From Haematococcus lacustris (Eukaryota; Chlorophyta; Chlorophyceae; Chlamydomonadales; Haematococcaceae): 64,000 nucleotides of DNA. Numbering within the stretch: position 1 is the first letter of the stretch; every line of letters begins with the position of its first letter. The notes under the pieces are model-generated. The model was not told the origin of the DNA. It did not search any database and saw only the letters and a program-made list of their open reading frames with translations. Location: assembly GCA_030144725.1 (NCBI GenBank), contig JASKMD010000010.1, positions 4,023,682 to 4,087,681 on the forward strand. The letters run 5' to 3'. Shown in pieces: positions 54,612-64,000 of this stretch. The position numbers and the translations under genes are program-made.

Positions 54612-56970
54612 GCAATAGTCGGCCGACTCAAGTGGTGTTATTGGGCTGTGTGGAGTATACCTAGTGCACATGGACATGGTGCATGAGTGCCTACCACTCA
54701 CATCATTGCCTGACCCCTGAGGGCCACTGTGTAGAGTTGGCTTGACCTGCATGCACTGATGACAGCTCAAAGGGGGGGCCATATACAACTGTGCCTCAGC
54801 AGGCTGCTGCTGCTGCTGGGCCTTGGGAGGCTTGTCTCGCAGCCGCTTGTAGCCCAGGCCAGGGTACTCCTTGCCCTTGGCTGGCAGCGCTCCCTGGTCT
54901 GGCCAGTAGCACAGCTCCACTGGACGCCACCTGCTCTCCCCAATGCGCTGCATGTTCAGCGCTGCATTGCAGTCCCTGTCCAACCACCTGCCTGGCTGTG
55001 GGGCTGGCTTGGCTTTGGCAGCGTTGCCCTTGCCCTTGCCTTTGCCCTTGGTGAGCTGGGTAGGCTCAGCTGCCTGCTCAGCCTTGGTGCGCTTGCTGCG
55101 CTTGGCTGGCGGCGGAGTGCTAGGCCCTGGCTCTGAGGCTGCTACCGGTGTGGCTGCCTGGCTGCTGTGTGGGGCCTGTTGGGCCTTGCAAGGGGCCACC
55201 ACCGGGCACCACATCAGGCCCCGCACTGGCTGGTCACGCTGCTGGCTCCAGGCTGGGCGCAGCAGGCGGAGGTTCACCTGCCCTGCTGGGGGCTTCCAAC
55301 CGGCAGGCCTGGTGGGCTGATCATGGTCCAGCTCCTCCTCACAGGGCTGCTTGCCATTCACTGCTGAGCTGACCCAGCTTGGTGCGGTGCTCATCCACTA
55401 GCGCCACCCTGCCCCGCCGCTGGCCTGCGCTCCTGGTCCTGCACACCACCTTGCAGCAGGCCCGCAGTACAGCGTCAGCACCCCACCCACCCTCAGTGCC
55501 AATGCTAGCAGCGCCAAAGAACACCACCAGCTGCTTGGGCACGCCCATGACGCTTCATGGACACCTCAGCCATCTCCTTCTCCAACTGCAGCCATGCACA
55601 CAAGGCACACACATGGTGGCTGACACGGTGGCACCAGGTTAGGCATGGCAAAGTCCACTACTTTTTCACCTCATTGTCACCACCACCCACCACCTCTCAG
55701 TACTTAACCCTCCCTCCCATGGACACCTCCCACCACCCCTCAGTCCCTTACCCTCCCTCCCACCCACCCACCCTCACCTTCTTGAACAATTGCTCCAACG
55801 CTCGGTCCTGGGCTCCGTCTAGCCTCAGCCGCCGCCGTGCCCACTTGGGGTCCAGGTACACCTCCCACACCGCATCCCAGGTGGCCAGGGTGACAGTGAT
55901 GTGCTTCAGGTTGGCCTCCAGGGAGGTGCCGGCTGAGCTGGCTGCTGCCAGGTGCTGCAGGTGGGGCTTGATAGTTGCCAGCCACCGCTGGGTGGTGCGA
56001 CAGGCATTGTCTAGGCCACTGGCATGCTTCGCCTGGCCCTTGGTCAGCTTCCACTGGGCCAGCTGGTCAGCTACCAGCTGGCCTGACTGCTTGTCCCACA
56101 CCCCCGAGGCTGCGCTGACTGCCTGGGTGACGCCGGGGTCGATGCCCACCCCGATCTGTGTGTCTAGGTCAAACACATACTTATGGGTCTCAGCTATGCC
56201 CCTGCCTATGTGGGGGAGTCCCACTGCATGGGCTGCTGCTGCTGCTGCACTTGCGCGGCTGCCGCTGCTGGCAGCTGGGTGTGGGGCTGGAGGAGGGGGG
56301 AGGGGGCGCGTGTAATGGACGCACACGCTGACACCGTCTGTCTCCACAGTCCTCTCAAACTGAAACCCCTTGTTACGAAGCTTGCGCGTGTTGAACCACC
56401 TAGCCCAGTTGTGGCTTAGTGCTGGCTTGATGCCACACCCTCACACCATCTTGATGAACAGCTGCGCCTCCTCCCCGCTCCAGCCTAGCCTAGCCCCGGC
56501 TGGTCAGATCAGGTCAGGTTAGGTCAGGCCCAGGTCAAGTCACCATTACTTGCCTGGGTTGGCGAAATGCTGCTGCATGCTGACCGCCAGTGTGTGCGTT
56601 GATGGTGTTGGCGTCACCCCACAAGTTGATGTTGCCCAGCTCCTGCAGCTTGCCCAGCAGCTCCTGGTTGCTGGGGTCCTCAAAGACGGGCATGAGCATG
56701 GGGTGGCGGTGCTGCCCTGGGCGCACAAGCCGCCGCTGCAGCTAGTTGTATACTGTCAGGAAGTAAGGGTTGGCGAAGAACTGGCTGAAGTCCTTGAGCT
56801 GCCTTAGCATCAACGGATCCTCGCAGTCGAGGGGAAGGGGAGGCCCAATGGGTGCTGCTGGTGCAAGAGCTGCCAGCCGGGCACTGCGTCGCCTTGGGGT
56901 GGGCTGCGTGACTGGCTCAGGCTCTCGCTCAGGCTCTGGCTCAGGCTCGAGCTCAGGCCCAGAGCCTCCA
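54573..56970 (-). pseudogene. Fanzor (eukaryotic TnpB-like RuvC nuclease), nearly full length, decayed
   Basis: Fanzors are RNA-guided DNA nucleases related to bacterial TnpB. In order on the minus strand: an EP-repeat N-terminus (56911-56965); a basic PRRRSAR patch; a helical region with FSQFFANPYFLTVYN and GQHRHPMLMPVFEDP; then FQFERTVETDGVSV. RuvC-I is GVGIDPGVTQ (Asp 56138-56140). An intron at 55586-55777 (GTGAGG...GCAG) precedes KQLVVFFGAASIGT. RuvC-II is LVDEHRT (Glu 55390-55392). A Lys-rich linker with PAKRSKRTKAE, NLS-like, leads to RuvC-III, LDRDCNAALNMQRI (first Asp 54978-54980). All three catalytic acids survive. Damage: TAG at 56742-56744, TGA at 56441-56443, and frameshifts near 55535 and between the EHRT and SSAVNG codons near 55380. 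The zinc-finger cysteines expected between RuvC-II and III are mostly absent. Confidence 0.75.
54683..54790 (-). ncRNA. Conserved 3' flank of Fanzor copies; candidate guide-RNA region
   Basis: About 100 bp downstream of the Fanzor C-terminal coding end is conserved at 21640-21720, 43845-43925 and here (words such as CATCATTGCCTGACCCCTGAGGG on the plus strand, allowing mismatches). TnpB and Fanzor systems are known to draw their guide RNA from the 3' end of the element. That this stretch is such an RNA is inference only; conservation could equally be a 3' UTR. Confidence 0.3.
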
Positions 56971-57465
56971 GCTTATTGCTTGAGAGGCCTGGTTCAGCTT
57001 GTTTCTCCACTTGGCCCTTCGAGTTGTTGGGGGAGCAGCCATCAATGCCCTGCCCAAACACTCTGCAGCCCGGTGCAACCTCTGCCTGGCCATGGGCAGC
57101 CGGTCATTGATCAGCTTGTAGCCCTGCTGGTGCTGCTTGCCAATGTCAGGCAGAGCCTCCAGGCCCTTCCAGCTGCAAATCCCGAAGGGGGGTTGCACAC
57201 TTTCCCAATGCGCCGGCACGAGGTTGAGGGACAGGTTGGTGTCACAGTCCAGCCACCTGCCCCATGGGAGGTCTTCGGGTGTGGCCACAGGGCCAGGCGG
57301 AGCAGGGGAGGGCTGGGCAAAGGGAGGGTCCTGTGCAGGTGGAGGTGGGGCCTGTGAAGGGGGAGGGGGGCCTGGGCTAGGGATGAGAGCAGGGAGAGGT
57401 TCCTGAGCAGCGAGCTTTTTGGCAAGGGGGGCCTGGGTAGGGGGAGGGGTTGGGCAGCACCTCAT
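56953..57465 (-). pseudogene. Fanzor C-terminal fragment, subfamily 2, RuvC-III mutated
   Basis: A Pro/Gln-rich linker is followed by PWGRWLDCDTNLSLNL and a QQGYKLINDRLP tail, clearly related to the fragment at 3085-3480. The Arg of DRD is Cys here (first Asp 57247-57249) and the following residues are diverged. It lies head-to-tail just upstream of the subfamily 1 gene at 54573-56970, on the same strand. RuvC-I and II are not seen. Confidence 0.55.
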
Positions 57466-57555
57466 GGCACCAAGAACCTGACTGATCGCATTGACTCAGT
57501 TGCTTCCACAGCGGGCGCCGTGTCTAGGTGGACATGTGGCGCTTCCAGTGGCTGC

Positions 57556-57640
57556 CTTGGCATGGAAGATGAAGACAAGGCGAGCTTGTGCGGGTCAGGC
57601 AGAGGTTGCATGGAAGATGAAGACGAGGCGAGCCTGTGCG
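57556..57640. repeat. Imperfect tandem duplication of about 43 bp
   Basis: The word CATGGAAGATGAAGAC followed by AGGCGAGC and CTTGTGCGGG occurs twice in tandem. It lies between two Fanzor fragments. Confidence 0.7.
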
Positions 57641-57749
57641 GGTGCACAGACGGCTCTGTCTCCTCATAGAAGCAGCGCATCAGGCTCATGTCCTCCTGCA
57701 CACACCCCAGGTAAGCAATGGCCTCAGCAGTGATGCCACACCACACAGG

Positions 57750-57800
57750 GCCTATCGCAGGCACGGGTTGGTGTCACGGTCCAGCCACCTGGCTGATGGG
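57750..57800 (-). pseudogene. Short Fanzor RuvC-III remnant
   Basis: The minus strand reads PPSARWLDRDTNPCLR then a stop, almost identical to the core of the 3085-3480 fragment. Upstream (to about 57930) is Pro-rich low complexity compatible with the subfamily 2 linker. Confidence 0.5.
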
Positions 57801-58084
57801 GGGGCCTGGGTTGGTGGCACTAGCCAGGTGCAGCAGGCAGGGGCGGGGCAGGGTCCTGGGCAGGGGGTCCCTGGGCAGGGGAGGAGCCTGGGTAGGGCTG
57901 CTGGCTGGCTGGGCAGGGAGCAGTGTCCGCAGCTGACATTGTTGCTGCCACAATGAAAACGCTGACGAGTACGTGGGGAGGCCTTAATCCTGTGCTAACA
58001 GAAGCACTGAGCCCGAAGTTCGCTGCCACCCGCAACGGTTTCACCCAACAGCTCAACACCTCGCATAACCCGAGTTAAGACTGT

Positions 58085-58384
58085 ATGCACCAGGTTGGCT
58101 GTAGCGCTCAACAAGCCGTACAAGCTCCGAGCCAGCCGTGCAACCCCAGTCGGACCCCAGTCACTACCTTTAGCCGGATTGATCCCAGACGACCGCGCCG
58201 TATACGCGTCAATAGCCAGCACATACAATCCATGCGCGACCTGGAGCCCGCATTAGCAGAGCCTAGTTTTGGCGCTTGCGCGCGCCCAGCAGCTGCTGCC
58301 CTGTTGCGCACCCAATATTCTGACTTGGTGCAGTCGTGGCCAACTCCAGCCCAGCTGCCGCTGGTGTACCACAGAAGATACAAT
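58085..58384 (+). pseudogene. Isolated first exon of a captured gene, possibly histone-deacetylase-like
   Basis: An open plus-strand stretch ends AQLPLVYHRRYN at a strong GTAAGC donor (58385). Possible starts are ATG 58085 or ATG 58229. The ending resembles the LPLVYsxxYN start of class IV histone deacetylases, but that rests on about ten residues. No second exon follows; the downstream sequence is repeat-rich. This stretch is not repeated elsewhere in the window. It may be a captured or translocated gene fragment. Confidence 0.25.
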
Positions 58385-59292
58385 GTAAGCACCTGCATCA
58401 CCAGGAACGGTGCAGGCGAGCAGGGGCATGCACTTGCACAACATCAAATGAGCCCATGCCACACATTGGTGGATGTCCTGTGACGATGCCAACGCATGCA
58501 CCGCAGTGCAGCCAGTGGTTCGCTGTTTTGTGTTATCGTGTTGTTATTTTTGCCCTGGACATCAGGGACTCCATTGTGCCACTAGGCCACCAGCCTGTTT
58601 TGCCCCAAACCCTTCCTCACATCTCTCCTGACACCCCTCCTCACACTCCTCCTCACACCCCTTCTTAACACCCCTCCTCACCCCCCTGCACACACCCCTC
58701 TTCCACACACTACTTTCTCATCATTAAACGCGACGTCTTCGTCAGACACAGCTCGGCTAGGACAGCTCCAGCGGCCGCCACTGACTGGTAGCTTAGATTA
58801 TAACGAGCAGCCCGCTTTCCCTCCTCCCTCACCTCCTCCCTGGTCGCTCCCATCTCTCCCCATAGCTCTCTCCCACCCCTCCCCCCTTGCTCCCTCCCAT
58901 CCCTCCTCTCTGGCGGCCTTGCCCTCAGCCTTGCCATGAAGGGGCTCAGCCGCCACAGGTCTGCTCAGCCTCTGTGCCCTTGGCTGGCCGGTGTTTGCTG
59001 CGCCCTGGCTCCCCCTCATCATGCCACAGCCACCCTCAGCCCTGTGCTGGGTGCTGTTGGGAAGGGTAGCCTTGGCAGCCTTTCCCTTTGCAAGGCAGGC
59101 TGTTGGTGGTGCCTCAGTCTCTGATGGCCCCGCCGTGTTCGTGTCTATAAGCAGCGGCAGTTGCATCAGGGGCAGGAGGGGCAGGGAATGCAGGCGGGGT
59201 CAGGGCTCAGGAGGTTGGGTTAGGGTGCAGCGGCAGGTGTTGGGGTGGCGATAGGCTTTGGGCGCATGCCATCGTGGCACAGCACAGCTCAC
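58385..59292. repeat. C/T-rich minisatellite and low-complexity region
   Basis: About 58611-58715 is a degenerate tandem array of an ACACCCCTCCTC-like unit. About 58810-58920 is another pyrimidine-rich tract (CTCCCTCC). About 58925-59260 is GC-rich unique sequence with an antisense open stretch but no recognised protein. No confident gene. Confidence 0.6.
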
Positions 59293-59823
59293 CTTCCCTC
59301 TATCATGGTGTCACGTCCCAGTGCTTCAACAAACAGGTGCAACTGGTTGCCTGATGCTGAGCGCTGACGCTGGCTAAGCCGTCGTGCAAATGCTTCGCTG
59401 GATACTGGCTGGGGCAAATGGGCATACGTAATGGGCAAGAGGGTGCAGAGCGGGGCTATTCTGATGTCATGTAGGGCCAGCACCACATCCAGCACCTCCT
59501 GGTCTGTCAGCAGTATTGTGCACAGCTCCACAGCTGCCATGTTGTCAGCAGCTGAGGGTATAGGTAAAGCACCAGATGGTGGCGCATTGTGAGGTGAAGG
59601 GCATGAGGAGGTAGTCTGGGCATCCGCGATTACAGATGGAGTTTTTGAATGTTTGATGTAACAGCTGACTGCTGCTTCAAGGCGTTGCACGTAGACGCCT
59701 GTAGCCCTCAGTAACAGCTGTCAGTGATGGGTGCTGCGTGGAGAATGCTGGCAAGCAGAGACTGACGCACCCGGCTGCACCCGCGATGTGTAGGCCGGCC
59801 CCGCGAGCCGCAGCACCTCTTCA
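59293..59823 (-). pseudogene. Orphan array exon B (copy 10)
   Basis: This is an exon-B homologue with the frame open from about 59690 (ADAQTTSSCPSPHNAPPSGA onward). Its donor is AAG|GTGAGC after 59293, in a different phase from other copies. The conserved upstream ATG is changed to ACG. No exon A follows; the Fanzor cluster and low-complexity DNA lie there instead. It corresponds in position to remnants 4 and 8. Confidence 0.6.
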
Positions 59824-60512
59824 CGCGTTGAGGTGCCTCATGACATGCAGCTTCTCTGTCGGCAGAAGCTTGAGTATCCCGATTGTGCTCAAAATAACTC
59901 TTCACCCGGCGCCAGCACCTGGAGTGCCTGTTGTGCCCAGCTAATGTACCCTGCTGTGAGGTCATTCACTCCTACTTTGTATACGGACATCCGTACTCCA
60001 GCCACCCTTGCGGTGCCTGCCTAACCCCAGGCTGCCAGACCTAGATGCACACATTGTCAAGGCCAGGACTATGTGCAGCATGTCAGATGTCAATCTTAAC
60101 CACAAGCCAGGTTTGTCAAGGCCAGGGCTACATGCAGTCTGCAAGATGTCAACCTTGACCATAAGGAAGAAGCATCCGACGGCAGCAGTGTGCACACTGG
60201 AAGCAGCAAGGAAGGGGGCAGCAGCTGGGCGCAAGCGGAGCGGAGCCAACATCTATGCCGCATCCTCGCCTAGCTGCTGGTGAAACACCTTGGACGCCTG
60301 CCGGACATGAATACACTGCATTGCTTTAAGTACCTCGAATCTGGACACCATCCCCATGCCTCCCATGCCCACCCAGATCCCTCCCAGCCCTGCCCAGTAC
60401 AGCCTTCCATTTCAAGCTGCCAGCTCAGTGGCAGCCCAAACCTCCCCTTATAGGGGGAATGCCAAGCATGTCTTGTACACAGCACTTGCCAAGAGTCCAG
60501 CAAATGCACTTG
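59824..60512. other. Spacer between orphan exon B and copy 11
   Basis: Array-type spacer sequence with the recurring words CACACATTGTCAAGGCCAG. No gene is seen. Confidence 0.45.
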
Positions 60513-62353
60513 TCAACGCAACGGGAAGCATAGTTTTATGATATCTGGTGGGCCTCTGCCCCTTTCCAGGGTCAGCCGCCCAGGCTGCCAGCCTCGAGGT
60601 GCAGGTGCGACCAGGTGTGGCAGCTGCAGCTTGTTGGCCGCGCCCTGCAGCACACTTGCCAAGCTGGCCCCAGCCGGGGTGCCTGCAGCCAGTGCCTGCC
60701 AGCTCCACACCTGCTCTGGATCCACGCGGGTCAGCACGTCATGGATGGCTGAGGTGTTCTCTGACACCTTGGCCTCAGCTGCTGGCAGGGAAGGGGCAGC
60801 TGCCAGCCAGGTGTCCAAGGGCAGTGCCACCGTCAGCACCAGCGTCAAGCAGGACAGCAGCCGCTCAGCCTCTGGCGACATGCTGGGGAGGGCCTGCTCT
60901 TGGACTCGAAGCATGAACATGTGGCTGCCAGTAAGCCCCCGGCACCCAGTCATTCTTGTGTCGTCCAGCGGCCCCTCCAGGTCAGGGGAGTTGATGTAGA
61001 AGAGCTGGCACACTCTAGCCAGCAGCTGGCTGCACCAGCCCTCCACCAGGCTATTGCCGCAGGGCAGCCAAGAGGCAGGCTGGGCAGCCAAGCCAGCAGG
61101 GCCCACTGCAGCAGGATCTGCCAGGACCTTGATGACATGCCCAAACAAGATCAGCGATACACAGCAAGAACGAAATAGAGAGCACATCCCTGAACTCTCC
61201 TCCACGCAAGCCATTGGCGGGAACATGTGCCAATGCTGGTGCATCATCTGCAAGAGGCACAGTACAGGCACAACATGAAGCATACGACCAAAAGCAAGCA
61301 TAGACCTGGCAGTTGGGTGGGCGGGCAAGCAGCAAAGCATGAAGCAAGCTAGTAGAGAGCATGCAAACAAGCCGACTCAGGAGTGGGACAGGGAGGCAGA
61401 CAGGTAGGCAGGCAAAGTGGCAGGCAGGTCGCCCCTTCACGACCCTGAGTATGTTTATCATGTTCATTGTATACAGGGGTGAGGATGCAGAGAAGGTGGC
61501 CCTTTCCAGGGGTACAAGCCCTGTCACCTCAGCCCTGTCGCGCCACCACACTCTGCTGCTTCCACACTCCACACCTCACCTGCATCACCTTTCATACTTT
61601 AAAGCAACTGACTGTGTTGAGTATAACGGGGAAAGGAGCCAGCTGTAGCCCCCATGTCAAGGAGACATGCCCACACACCTCAACCCTGTGGCCCTTCCGC
61701 ACCTCTGCCGCTTTCACACTCAACACTCTCCTCCTCACCTGCAGCATGCCCTCCATGCCCCACACCAGGTCCAGGGCCAGGGGCGCCAGCTGCTGGGCTG
61801 AGGGCGGCGAGTCGTGAACCTCCTTCCTGCCACATGCTGCATGTCCCTTGGCATTCTGGCCTTGCTGATGAGACTCGTTGAGTCTGATGCGCATGTTGAT
61901 CGACGCCTGCTCAATTTCGCTATCAGGCACAAGCAAAAGGATCCATGCTCTGCACACGCGTTCCAATGTGTTCGCAAGTAATGCTCCCAGCTGTGGTGTG
62001 CGCGCCTTCAGCTCCGGCGTGCGCTTCAGGCCCGACAGCATTCGCGTCCCTGCCTCGTCATTGGGCGCCCCATCCAGCAGCATCGCCAGGGTGCTGTAGC
62101 CGTGCGCTCCGGCCGCGGCAGTGCGGGCCAGTAACCGGAGCATGGCCGGCCGACACCTCTTATCTGGCCAGAGCTCCACCATCAGTTGCATTGCCATGAA
62201 GAGCGATGAGTAGACATCCCGAAAGCAGCCAGGGAACGCGCTAGCATTCGTGCAACGAGTGCCAAGTGTTGCAGAAAACCGAACTGCCGCCACGGTACCT
62301 TGAAGGAGAACCAGGCAGCGCGGCAGCACGCTGAGGACAACGGAGAGGAGCGG
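60513..62353 (-). pseudogene. Array gene copy 11 (exons D and C), truncated by copia insertion
   Basis: Exon C 60513-61247 is open with its stop at 60513. Exon D runs from its donor at 61739 up to 62353, where homology to the other D exons ends abruptly inside LPRCLVLL..PLLSVVLSVL. The sequence beyond is copia LTR. The D|C junction is phase 0 as in other copies. Exons A and B would lie beyond the right edge if present. Confidence 0.65.
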
Positions 62354-62411
62354 TGTTGGAAGTGCACGGGCAGACGACGACACCAGATCAGGGTTTTACA
62401 TAGATCTGCCA

Positions 62412-62446
62412 CAACAGGTTAGCGCATAGACTGCGCCTACCTGTTG
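62412..62446. repeat. Stem-loop at the LTR edge
   Basis: AACAGGTTAGCGCA and TGCGCCTACCTGTT form a 14-bp stem with two mismatched positions around a TAGAC loop. The right arm overlaps the first bases of the LTR. Confidence 0.6.
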
Positions 62447-62849
62447 GAAGTGCACGGGCAGACGACGACACCAGATCAGGGTGCCGTCTCCTACCAGGTG
62501 TCTACCATAAATACGGCAGTCACACTCGTACACTCCGCGGACAGGCCGCTGGCAATCACGCCCTCACATTCCGGTGCTAACAACAACTGCACCGGGAGGG
62601 CTCAAACTTCATCACTCCCACTCAGAGGCCTGACTAAAGCGTTCAACTTAAGCTGCAAACAACTGTAAGACAAACAACTGCAGAGGAAGCTTCTCAGTCC
62701 AGATAAAGATCCTGGCTGAGCAAAGCAGACTGTTGTAGGCACACATGCCTGAGACTGCACTTCCATGCCCCAGTCCTGAAACACATCTCAGGCTGGGTAC
62801 AGCAATCTGTTTCAGGCTATGAGTAGCCTGTGACTGCTTTAGCTGGACA
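62442..62849 (-). repeat. 3' LTR of the copia element (about 408 bp)
   Basis: On the minus strand it begins TGTCCAGC right after a purine-rich tract (AAGGGAAGCAAGGGTGTGGGG) and ends CCAACA, giving the usual TG...CA ends. Its last ~40 bp occur again at 62354-62393, followed by ~48 bp of other sequence, so the junction with exon D is not a simple single LTR. Boundaries are inferred because the 5' LTR is outside the window. Confidence 0.65.
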
Positions 62850-62868
62850 CCCCACACCCTTGCTTCCC

Positions 62869-64000
62869 TTAGCTGAACTTAATCAGTGACAGTGGCTTGG
62901 TCATGATGTCAGCTACCATGCTGGCTGTGCTGCAGTAGCTGAATGACACTTCCCCTCTGGCTAGCCTTTCTCGTGCAAAGTGATGATGCACATTGATGTG
63001 CTTGGCACGGGCAGAGGCAATGGGGTTGTGCAACAACTGCAGAGCTGCTTGATTGTCACACAGGATGCTTGTGCAGTCACCTGGTAGCTGTAAGTCCTGC
63101 ATCAGCTTACGAAGCCACAGTCCTTCCTTTACAGCACTGGAGGCTGCCATGTATTCTGCCTCGGCAGTCGACATGGCCACGGTAGGCTGCAATCTGCTGG
63201 ACCAACTTATGGCTGCACCGTTCATGGCAAAGACATATCCAGTGGTGCTGCGAGCTGTGTCTTTGTCACCAGCGTAATCTGCATCACAGTAGCCCTGCAG
63301 CTCAGCAGCTTCTCCAAACACCAGGCCCTGATCAGCTGTGCCCTTCAGGTAGCTGAGAATGGCTCGTGCTGCAGTCCAGTGCTGCTGTGTGGGTGATGAC
63401 ATGTATCGTGCGAGAGCTCCCACTGCATAAGTGATGTCTGGCCTCGTGCAGCGGGACAAGTACAGCAGGCTGCCTACCAAACCACTATAGCTGTGCTCTG
63501 AAGTGTCCAAAGCCACACCCTCCTTCTCTAGCTTAACGGCTGGCGCCATGGGCACCGACTTGCTGTGAGCTGCTGTCATGCCATACGTGTTCAGCAGCTC
63601 ATGCACATACTGCTGCTGATCTAGCTTCAAGGTGCCCAGAGCCCTATCCCTAGTTACCTTCATGCCCAGCAACCACTTGGTGTCACCCAGGTTCTTGATG
63701 CCGAACACTGCAGACAGTTGTTGCTTCACATAGTCAAGGCTGTCAGTGTCACCCTTCTCAGTGCAGATGAGGCAGTCATCGACATAGACAAGCAGATAAA
63801 CCATGCCTGCCTGGCGCTGCATGGTGAAGAGCGCTGGGTCAGACTCAGAAGCCCTAAACCCCATGCCCTCTAGCACCTGCTTCAACCTAGCATGCCAGGC
63901 TCGCGGGGCCTGCCTGAGCCCATAGAGCGCCTTTTGCAGTTTGCATACAGTGTTGTGGCTGCCCTCAACAAAACCCTCAGGCTGCTGCACATAGATGATC
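62869..64000 (-). CDS. Copia pol: reverse transcriptase and RNase H (partial)
   Basis: The frame is open from the right edge to a stop at 62869, at least 373 codons. Reverse transcriptase landmarks are KALYGLRQAPRAWH and the YVDD active site (LLVYVDDCLI, near 63780). The SGLVGSLLYLSRCTRPDITYA block and RNase H with GYCDADYAG, STAEAEYMA and LCDNQAA follow in order, ending KHINVHHHFARE and MVADIMTKPL. This is the standard Ty1/copia order with RNase H at the C-terminus. No frame defects are visible in this part, so the element may be young. Confidence 0.95.
   Translation of the reverse strand, partial: IIYVQQPEGFVEGSHNTVCKLQKALYGLRQAPRAWHARLKQVLEGMGFRASESDPALFTMQRQAGMVYLLVYVDDCLICTEKGDTDSLDYVKQQLSAVFGIKNLGDTKWLLGMKVTRDRALGTLKLDQQQYVHELLNTYGMTAAHSKSVPMAPAVKLEKEGVALDTSEHSYSGLVGSLLYLSRCTRPDITYAVGALARYMSSPTQQHWTAARAILSYLKGTADQGLVFGEAAELQGYCDADYAGDKDTARSTTGYVFAMNGAAISWSSRLQPTVAMSTAEAEYMAASSAVKEGLWLRKLMQDLQLPGDCTSILCDNQAALQLLHNPIASARAKHINVHHHFARERLARGEVSFSYCSTASMVADIMTKPLSLIKFS

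Larger units (their letters stand above)
62354..64000 (-). mobile_element. Ty1/copia LTR retrotransposon, 3' part
   Basis: The element contains the 3' end of pol, a polypurine tract and a 3' LTR, and runs off the right edge. It is inserted in exon D of array copy 11. Integrase, protease and gag should lie beyond base 64000. Confidence 0.9.

Noticed and set aside
56810..57061. Ser/Leu-rich protein (SLSQSLSESLSQ)
   Set aside because: It is the wrong frame of the EP-repeat N-terminus of the Fanzor gene.
58611..58715. CRISPR-like repeat array
   Set aside because: Units are about 12 bp, contiguous and degenerate with no spacers: a minisatellite in eukaryotic DNA.
58798..59166. 122-codon minus-strand gene
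   Set aside because: Composition is low-complexity Gly/Glu/Ala from a pyrimidine-rich tract, with no conserved motif and no splice support.
1..64000. rRNA or tRNA genes
   Set aside because: No recognisable rRNA stretch or tRNA cloverleaf was noticed; this was by eye, so a tRNA scan could still find one.

Overview
The window reads as nuclear DNA of a eukaryote, most likely a chlorophycean green alga. The reasons are GT-AG introns of about 50-450 bp with conserved phases, Ala/Gln/Pro/Ser-rich proteins, CTG/CAG microsatellites, and a repeat mix of LINE, hAT, Ty1/copia and Fanzor-type sequences. Haematococcus or a volvocine relative is an inference from style only. I saw no rRNA, tRNA, CRISPR array or prokaryotic operon.

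The backbone is a minus-strand array of one unrecognised gene family. A complete unit has four coding exons, here called B-A-D-C in transcript order, and encodes about 900-950 residues. Intron phases are conserved (B|A phase 0, A|D phase 1, D|C phase 0). Exon sets, left to right: partial copy at 1-1581; complete copies at 4234-8104 and 8988-12833; a TE-loaded copy at 13325-20780; a B plus truncated-A remnant at 21213-25900; a complete copy at 26938-30800; a mutated copy at 31684-35522; a copy lacking exon A at 36014-43006; a B plus truncated-A remnant at 43425-45193; the best intact copy at 50137-54062; an orphan exon B at 59293-59823; and a D-C pair at 60513-62353 cut by a copia element. The block 4234-26937 is tandemly repeated as 26938-50136 (about 22.7 kb offset). 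It is almost identical over roughly 4580-20250 versus 27285-42480 and more diverged beyond.

Mobile elements sit on this scaffold and date it. Three copies of one LINE lie on the plus strand: 45421-49343 (endonuclease plus reverse transcriptase, 16-bp target duplication), 22812-25693 (5'-truncated, splitting an exon B), and 1745-2679 (3' fragment with a doubled tail). A decayed hAT element with an 8-bp target duplication (38356-40318) is present in only one half of the duplication. Three older hAT-like remnants lie near 16.4-17.7, 18.7-20.15 and 41.05-42.37 kb; the third looks like a recombinant of the first two, and that event removed an exon A. A Ty1/copia pol gene with a 3' LTR runs off the right edge (62442-64000, minus).

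The most interesting content is a set of Fanzor (eukaryotic TnpB-like, RuvC nuclease) sequences on the minus strand. One nearly full-length decayed gene (about 54573-56970) keeps all three RuvC catalytic motifs. C-terminal fragments of two subfamilies lie at 3085-3480, 21722-22085, 43930-44298, 56953-57465 and 57750-57800. Those at 21.7, 43.9 and 54.6 kb share a conserved non-coding 3' flank and sit in equivalent places of the array, so the ancestral Fanzor insertion was amplified with the host genes.
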